DNA of 64,000 bases from Methanoregula sp. (GTDB taxonomy: Archaea > Halobacteriota > Methanomicrobia > Methanomicrobiales > Methanospirillaceae). The stretch is from the NCBI GenBank assembly GCA_028679075.1, contig JAJRCF010000010.1, forward strand, positions 18,233-82,232, in the 5' to 3' direction. Positions 60,176-64,000 of the stretch are shown here, piece by piece (position 1 is the first letter of the stretch; each line of letters opens with the position of its first letter). The notes under the pieces were generated by a model, which worked only from the letters and a program-made list of their open reading frames with translations, had not been told where the DNA came from and did no database searches. Both the position numbers and the translations under genes were made by a program.

Positions 60176-61144
60176 ATGATATCCATGAACCGACATTTCC
60201 TTCCCCCGTTCCTGACCGTACTGGTCCTCCTGCTGCTCAGCATGCTGGTGATCAGTGCCGGCTGTCTCAAGGACAGCTCGGTCCATGTCAGTAGTATGAC
60301 GGTCGGCGCTGAAAAGGTCACGGGCGCCGAGGTCACCATGAACGTGACCACCGATATCCAGAATATGTATGGTGTCTCCTCCGGCATCTCCCGCGTCCAG
60401 CTCAAAGCCTATAACACCGAGAGCGGCCTCATGGTCGCCGAGAAGACAAGCGACGCCGGGTTCCTTGGCGTCCGCGGGTCCGGCTCGGTCTCCCAGGCGC
60501 TTGTCCTACCCCGTAAAGGCTCCTACCGGCTTGTCAGTACCATCTATGAGAACAACCAACGCAAAGGGCAGGGCGAGATTACCGTGTACAGCCTTGAGCG
60601 GCTCACCCCCGATAACCAGAAGACCGGCCTTACCATCTCTGACATCGACTTTTTAGTCAGGAAGGTGGAGGGCGACCGGGTGAATATCCAGACCGATGTC
60701 TATTTCACCAACGATGACCCTGAAGAGAGCGGGGCGTTTACCATCGAGGTGAAGGCAAAAGAGGAGGATGCCCGACTCCTTGCTGACAAACAGCAGGCAA
60801 CGGTCGACAGTATCCGGCCGGGTGCAACGAAAGTGTCAGGAGTGACGCTGACAGTCCCCGACCAGTACAACTACGTGTTCGAGGTGCTTGTCTGGAAGGA
60901 CGATGTCATCATCAAGAGGGGTGAGGGGAATGTGCGGCTCCGTCCCGGGCAGATCGTGAGCAAAGACACGCAGTTTGTGACCAAAGAGATCGAGACCTCG
61001 AAGTTTGTCCAGGGTTCCGGTGAGCCCGCGTTGTCCCCGCAGCCGTATACGACTATGAATTCCCCCGGCTTTGCAGTACCGCTCGCCCTTCTCGCCCTGG
61101 GTTCACTCGCCGTCTTTATCCATATACGGAGGAGAGACCCATGA
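60176..61144 (+). CDS. Surface lipoprotein with PGF-CTERM-like anchor
   Basis: 322 aa. Signal peptide with lipobox (LLLLSMLVISAGCLKDSS), then two similar beta domains (SSVHVSSMTVGAEKVTGAEVTMNVTTDIQNMYGV and TGLTISDIDFLVRKVEGDRVNIQTDVYFTNDDP), resembling DUF7490, and a C-terminal PGFAVPLALLALGSLAVFIHIRRRDP. The PGF motif, helix and basic tail match archaeosortase substrates, so the protein may carry two lipid anchors, or the tail may be cut and replaced. ATGs at 60176 and 60185 are both possible, with an A/T TATA tract at 60149 but no Shine-Dalgarno. Confidence 0.82.
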   Translation: MISMNRHFLPPFLTVLVLLLLSMLVISAGCLKDSSVHVSSMTVGAEKVTGAEVTMNVTTDIQNMYGVSSGISRVQLKAYNTESGLMVAEKTSDAGFLGVRGSGSVSQALVLPRKGSYRLVSTIYENNQRKGQGEITVYSLERLTPDNQKTGLTISDIDFLVRKVEGDRVNIQTDVYFTNDDPEESGAFTIEVKAKEEDARLLADKQQATVDSIRPGATKVSGVTLTVPDQYNYVFEVLVWKDDVIIKRGEGNVRLRPGQIVSKDTQFVTKEIETSKFVQGSGEPALSPQPYTTMNSPGFAVPLALLALGSLAVFIHIRRRDP

Positions 61145-61449
61145 ACACTGAAGAGATCATGCGTCAGGTACCGGAGAGTCCGGCGCCTGTCGCACCACAG
61201 GTATCACCCATGACCGAGAAACAGAAAAATCCCGAGAAGAAGACACCGGGCAGTGAATGGCTCGGTATTGTGTATCTCATTGTCGGACTCTTTATCCTGA
61301 TTGCAACATTCCAGCTCTATTTCGTGATCCAGGAACTGATCAGGACATGGATTTCCGACCAGTTCGTGCCGGTTGTATCGGCGATCTATTACATTGCCGT
61401 GATCATTGTCGGCATCTGGCTTCTCCGGGATTATATCCGGAAACAATAA
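61141..61449 (+). CDS. Small membrane protein coupled to the PGF-CTERM lipoprotein
   Basis: 102 aa. A Pro/Lys/Glu-rich N-terminal tail of ~40 residues, then two membrane helices (LGIVYLIVGLFILIATFQLYFVI and VVSAIYYIAVIIVGIWLL) and a basic end. The ATG overlaps the previous stop (ATGA), so the two genes are translated together. No family is recognised. It may be an assembly partner of the lipoprotein. Confidence 0.75.
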   Translation: MNTEEIMRQVPESPAPVAPQVSPMTEKQKNPEKKTPGSEWLGIVYLIVGLFILIATFQLYFVIQELIRTWISDQFVPVVSAIYYIAVIIVGIWLLRDYIRKQ

Positions 61450-61469
61450 TTTTTTTTGATCCTGTCCAG

Positions 61470-62036
61470 TTAGCCGAGCATGCCGGGCACTTCGGCAGAT
61501 TGTACAATCCGCACCCCGATATTTTCCATATCCCGGACATTGGCGCGGTGCACCTCTTCGGACGAAGCCCCGACCGCATCGTCGACCAATACAACCGGGT
61601 AGTTGTACGCGATCGCGTCAAAGACCGTTGTCCGGATACAGTTCGGTGTCTGGATACCCGTCACATAGACCGTTGTCACGCAGAGGGTCCGGAGCATCAG
61701 GTCGAGCTCGGTCCCGATGAACGCGCTCATCCGGGTCTTGGTAAGCACGTGCTCCCCGTTTACGGGTGCCAGTTCATCGATCACTGCCGCCCCGTGCGTG
61801 CCGGCAACGGCAAACGGCTGCTGCCTGAACCGTTCCTGCCGGATGATCTCCACGTCCGAGCCATCCGGCCGGTGGACCCTCAGGACATGGAATACCGGCA
61901 GGGTCCGCTTCCGGAACTCCATGAGCACGGACTGGATCTTCGGGACAACCGCCCGTGCCCCCGCAACCTTCAGCGGTTTCCCCTAAAGAACAAAGTCGTT
62001 CTGCATGTCGATGATCAGGAGTGCTGCTTTACTCAT
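61470..62036 (-). pseudogene. Isochorismatase-family hydrolase gene with an in-frame UAG at codon 18
   Basis: Reading from the ATG at 62036 gives MSKAALLIIDMQNDFVL, then TAG (61985-61983), then GKPLKVAGARAVVPKIQSVLMEFRKRTLPVFHVLRVHRPDGSD in the same frame, without a frameshift. Homologues have a normal residue here (DFVxxGxPL), most simply Glu, from GAG. The catalytic Asp (IIDMQ) lies before the stop; the Lys (LTKTRMSAF) and Cys (VTGIQTPNC) lie after it. GGGGA precedes the ATG by 7 nt. A restart at GTG 61934 or ATG 61928 would lose the catalytic Asp. I call a pseudogene. Alternatives are readthrough, a sequencing error, or pyrrolysine, which is unlikely as TAG is used as a normal stop nearby. 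Confidence 0.75.
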
Positions 62037-62103
62037 GGTTGTTCCCCGTTAGACTATTGTAGATTCGGCAGATAATAATTATTCAATATTTTTTGAGGAT
62101 GCT

Positions 62104-62910
62104 ATGGATCCGATCGTGCAGTACGTCTGTCTCTTCGTTACCGGCATCTGTGCCGGCACGGCCTCCGGGCTCTTCGGTGTCGGGGGCGGGTTCCTGATGA
62201 CGCCGGTCCAGTACTGGCTGTACTCTCTTGGCGGGATGGACTCCACACTTGCCACCCGGATAGCGTTCGGTACATCGCTTGCCGTGATGCTTCCGACCAT
62301 GATCAGCGGGGCGCTCGCCCATCACCGCCACGGTACGGTGAACTGGGTTGCAGCCGTACCGATGGGAATTGCCGCAGTATTCGGGGGGCTCGCAGGAGGG
62401 ACGCTTGCCGTCCACCTGCCGGGCTTCGTGCTCCGGATGTTCTTTGCCATCCTTATCATCCTGATTGCCATCCGCATGGTCTGGCACATCCACGAGTGCC
62501 GTACCTGCGAGCCACGGGGATCGGCCGGCATCCATCTCGTGCTCGGCTTCTGCATCGGGATCGTGTCCGGCCTTACCGGCCTGGGGGGCGGTGCCCTGCT
62601 CGTGCCGGTCCTTGTCATCCTGTTCGGCTACCCGATCCACCGGGCGGTGGGGACATCCGCGGCCTGCCTCATCTTCTCGTCCGCGGGGGCCATGACTGCC
62701 TATGTCATCAACGGGATCGGTGTTGCAGGCCTGCCGCCGTTCTCGCTCGGGTACGTGGACCTCGTGACCTTTGCAATCCTCGCGGTAACCACGATCCCCC
62801 TTGCCCGGTTCGGCGTACGGTGCGCCCACGGCTGCTCCGGCCAGAAGTTACAGATCATGTTTGCCGGGCTGCTGATCGTGATCGGCGTCCTGATGCTCAT
62901 CGGCGGATAA
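62104..62910 (+). CDS. TauE/SafE (TSUP) family sulfite/organosulfur exporter-like protein
   Basis: 268 aa, about eight membrane helices in two repeated halves. Each half has the GhxxGxhxGhhGhGGGhhhhP signature: GICAGTASGLFGVGGGFLMTPV and GFCIGIVSGLTGLGGGALLVPV. The family moves sulfite, sulfolactate or related anions across the membrane; the substrate is not determined by sequence. GAGG lies ~5 nt before the ATG. It is divergent from the isochorismatase pseudogene. Confidence 0.93.
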   Translation: MDPIVQYVCLFVTGICAGTASGLFGVGGGFLMTPVQYWLYSLGGMDSTLATRIAFGTSLAVMLPTMISGALAHHRHGTVNWVAAVPMGIAAVFGGLAGGTLAVHLPGFVLRMFFAILIILIAIRMVWHIHECRTCEPRGSAGIHLVLGFCIGIVSGLTGLGGGALLVPVLVILFGYPIHRAVGTSAACLIFSSAGAMTAYVINGIGVAGLPPFSLGYVDLVTFAILAVTTIPLARFGVRCAHGCSGQKLQIMFAGLLIVIGVLMLIGG

Positions 62911-62949
62911 TTCGACTAGTTGCGGGGAGAAGAAGACTGCATGTCTTTG

Positions 62950-63072
62950 ACACTGTCGGAACTCGAAGTTTTGAAGAGCATCAGAGCCGAGAAATGAGAA
63001 GACCCAACGGGTCTTCGAAGAACGCTGATGCGTTCTTCTCCTCCTCCTGGTTCTGATGAACCAGTCGGAAAA
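62950..63072 (+). repeat. Hairpin-mosaic intergenic element, copy E (inverted core)
   Basis: Lies between convergent genes. Stems: AGACCC-AAC-GGGTCT, AACGC-TGAT-GCGTT (63021-63034), GGTTC-TGAT-GAACC. GTCGGAACTCGAAG here is the reverse complement of the CTTCGAGTTCCGAC backbone of copies B and D, so at least part of this copy is inverted. The loop TGAT in the AACGC stem is the complement of ATCA in the same stem of copy A. Confidence 0.8.
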
Positions 63073-63075
63073 AAG

Positions 63076-64000
63076 TTACTGATACTCCGGCGGCTGGACC
63101 TGTTTTGGCAGCCCGCCCTTGAAGTGCTGCTGGATCTTGCCGTAGTACTGCCGGAGGTTGTCGTTCATGGTCGGGTGGACCTTCTGCTGGGCCTCATCAA
63201 AATGCTTCCTGGCCACGATCGCTGAGCCGTCCCGGAGAGCCAGCATGCCGGCCTCCCGGCAGAGTGATTCCAGGTCGGATCCTACGAAACCTTCCGTGAT
63301 ACCGGCAAGGTCAGCAGCCAGCTTGTCGCGTGCCGGGTCGGTGAACGTGAGGTGCTTCTCATTGAGCAGCTCTAAAAAGCGTCTCCGCCTCATCCCGGTG
63401 GGGAGCCCGGTGCTGTCATCTTTTGCCGGTGTAATGACTGCCTTCACATCCGCAGCAGTGACCGCCTTGTCATTCCCGAGCTTCTCGACCAGTTCCCCGA
63501 GTGCATCCTCACTGAACCGCTCGGTCAGCTTTACGATCTCTTCGATCGTGGAACCCTCGAACGGCATGAACCGGGTGTGGATGCCGATGATCTTTTTCCG
63601 GTCCTCTGCACCGGGCTCTCCGATGTAGACCAGCCGGTCGAACCGTCCTGCACGCAGGAGCGCCGGGTCCACGATGTCCGGCCGGTTCGTTGCGCCCATA
63701 ACCACGACGTCCTTGAGTTCTTCGAGGCCATCCATCTCGGTCAGGATCTGGTTGAGCACGTTGTCGATCACGTGCGAGTCGCTGCTCGTGCCGCGGGCCG
63801 GGGCCAGCGCATCGATCTCGTCGAAGAAGATGATCGAGGGCGAGACCTGCCGGGCCTTCTTGAAGACCTCGCGGACCGCCCGTTCGCTCTCGCCCACCCA
63901 CTTGGAGAGGAGCTGGGGTCCCCGGACCGGGATGAAGTTCGCGCCACTCTCGCTTGCCACGGCCTTTGCAATCAGGGTCTTTCCCGTGCCGGGCGGACCG
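63076..64000 (-). CDS. Cdc48/VCP-type AAA ATPase, C-terminal part (5' end outside window)
   Basis: The frame is open to the right edge, so only the last ~307 residues are present. They begin inside the second AAA module: [51 protein letters not shown] (Walker A, pore loop KWVG), [16 protein letters not shown] (Walker B), [21 protein letters not shown] (sensor 1 and arginine fingers). The C-terminal helical part has an insertion of ~60 residues (roughly between [12 protein letters not shown] and [11 protein letters not shown]), rich in E, K, D and T, that is not in the standard module. Cdc48 unfolds proteins for degradation and complex disassembly. Confidence 0.93.
   Translation of the reverse strand, partial: GPPGTGKTLIAKAVASESGANFIPVRGPQLLSKWVGESERAVREVFKKARQVSPSIIFFDEIDALAPARGTSSDSHVIDNVLNQILTEMDGLEELKDVVVMGATNRPDIVDPALLRAGRFDRLVYIGEPGAEDRKKIIGIHTRFMPFEGSTIEEIVKLTERFSEDALGELVEKLGNDKAVTAADVKAVITPAKDDSTGLPTGMRRRRFLELLNEKHLTFTDPARDKLAADLAGITEGFVGSDLESLCREAGMLALRDGSAIVARKHFDEAQQKVHPTMNDNLRQYYGKIQQHFKGGLPKQVQPPEYQ

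Noticed and set aside
61470..62036. Pyrrolysine at the in-frame UAG
   Set aside because: No Pyl insertion genes are in the window, neighbouring genes end with TAG as a normal stop, and the position is not one known for Pyl enzymes. A nonsense mutation is simpler.
21490..63072. CRISPR array as explanation for the hairpin elements
   Set aside because: No constant repeat with equal-length spacers, and no cas genes. The units are inverted repeats with variable stems joined by backbone segments.

Overview
The window is about 55% GC and looks like the chromosome of a hydrogenotrophic methanogen of the order Methanomicrobiales, most like Methanoregula or a close relative. The evidence is the coenzyme F420 gene cofD, the DP2 subunit of archaeal DNA polymerase D, an A-type ATP synthase, archaeal aIF1A, an archaeal AspRS of the non-discriminating type, archaeal TATA boxes with several apparently leaderless genes, Cdc48, COG1361/RND modules, PGF-CTERM and PKD surface proteins and many PAS-domain sensors. 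No rRNA, CRISPR array or insertion sequence was found. The only tRNA is a tRNA-Leu(CAA).

Layout. 0-6 kb: an overlapping operon of small pilin-like membrane proteins, then a 1064-aa secreted Ig-like/VWA protein. 6-14 kb: aIF1A (apparent CUG start), a LysE exporter, tRNA-Leu, intein-containing polC, a PEGA surface protein and a small-channel-like membrane protein. 14-21 kb: an HTH-PAS regulator and a three-gene module of two COG1361 surface proteins and an RND exporter. 21-26 kb: a HEAT-repeat protein, a DUF1646 transporter, and atpH-atpI preceded by a small unknown gene. 26-30 kb: three secreted proteins, two with PKD domains. 30-37 kb: the rest of the ATP synthase (K-E-C-F-A-B-D) on the opposite strand. 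37-41 kb: a divergent pair of paralogous small proteins, a 48-aa ORF, and a ubiX-ubiD-aconitase X operon that fits the archaeal modified mevalonate pathway. 41-54 kb: lipoproteins, an HD phosphohydrolase back to back with cofD, HEAT, Isf, cupin and DedA proteins, aspS and a MetE-type methyltransferase. 54-64 kb: an RHH protein, a receiver-PAS protein, a KaiC-like protein with a broken P-loop, an acyl-CoA synthetase, a disordered RGQ-rich protein, a PGF-CTERM lipoprotein, an isochorismatase interrupted by an in-frame UAG, a TSUP transporter and the C-terminal part of Cdc48.

The most unusual non-genic signal is a family of intergenic elements at five places (about 21.5, 41.1, 42.3, 51.5 and 63.0 kb). 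They are mosaics of short hairpins embedded in a conserved backbone. Stem sequences differ between copies but stay complementary, and loops are mostly TGAT, ATCA or GTCA. Two direct copies bracket a two-gene cassette. Other points of interest are the CUG start of aIF1A, the UAG in the isochorismatase, a C-terminal domain shared by two secreted proteins, a possible clan-CD-like peptidase domain, the split ATP synthase operon, and interleaved leaderless promoters between cofD and the HD gene.

All calls come from reading the sequence. No database search was run. Family names rest on recognised motifs, and start sites are inferred from Shine-Dalgarno or TATA spacing.
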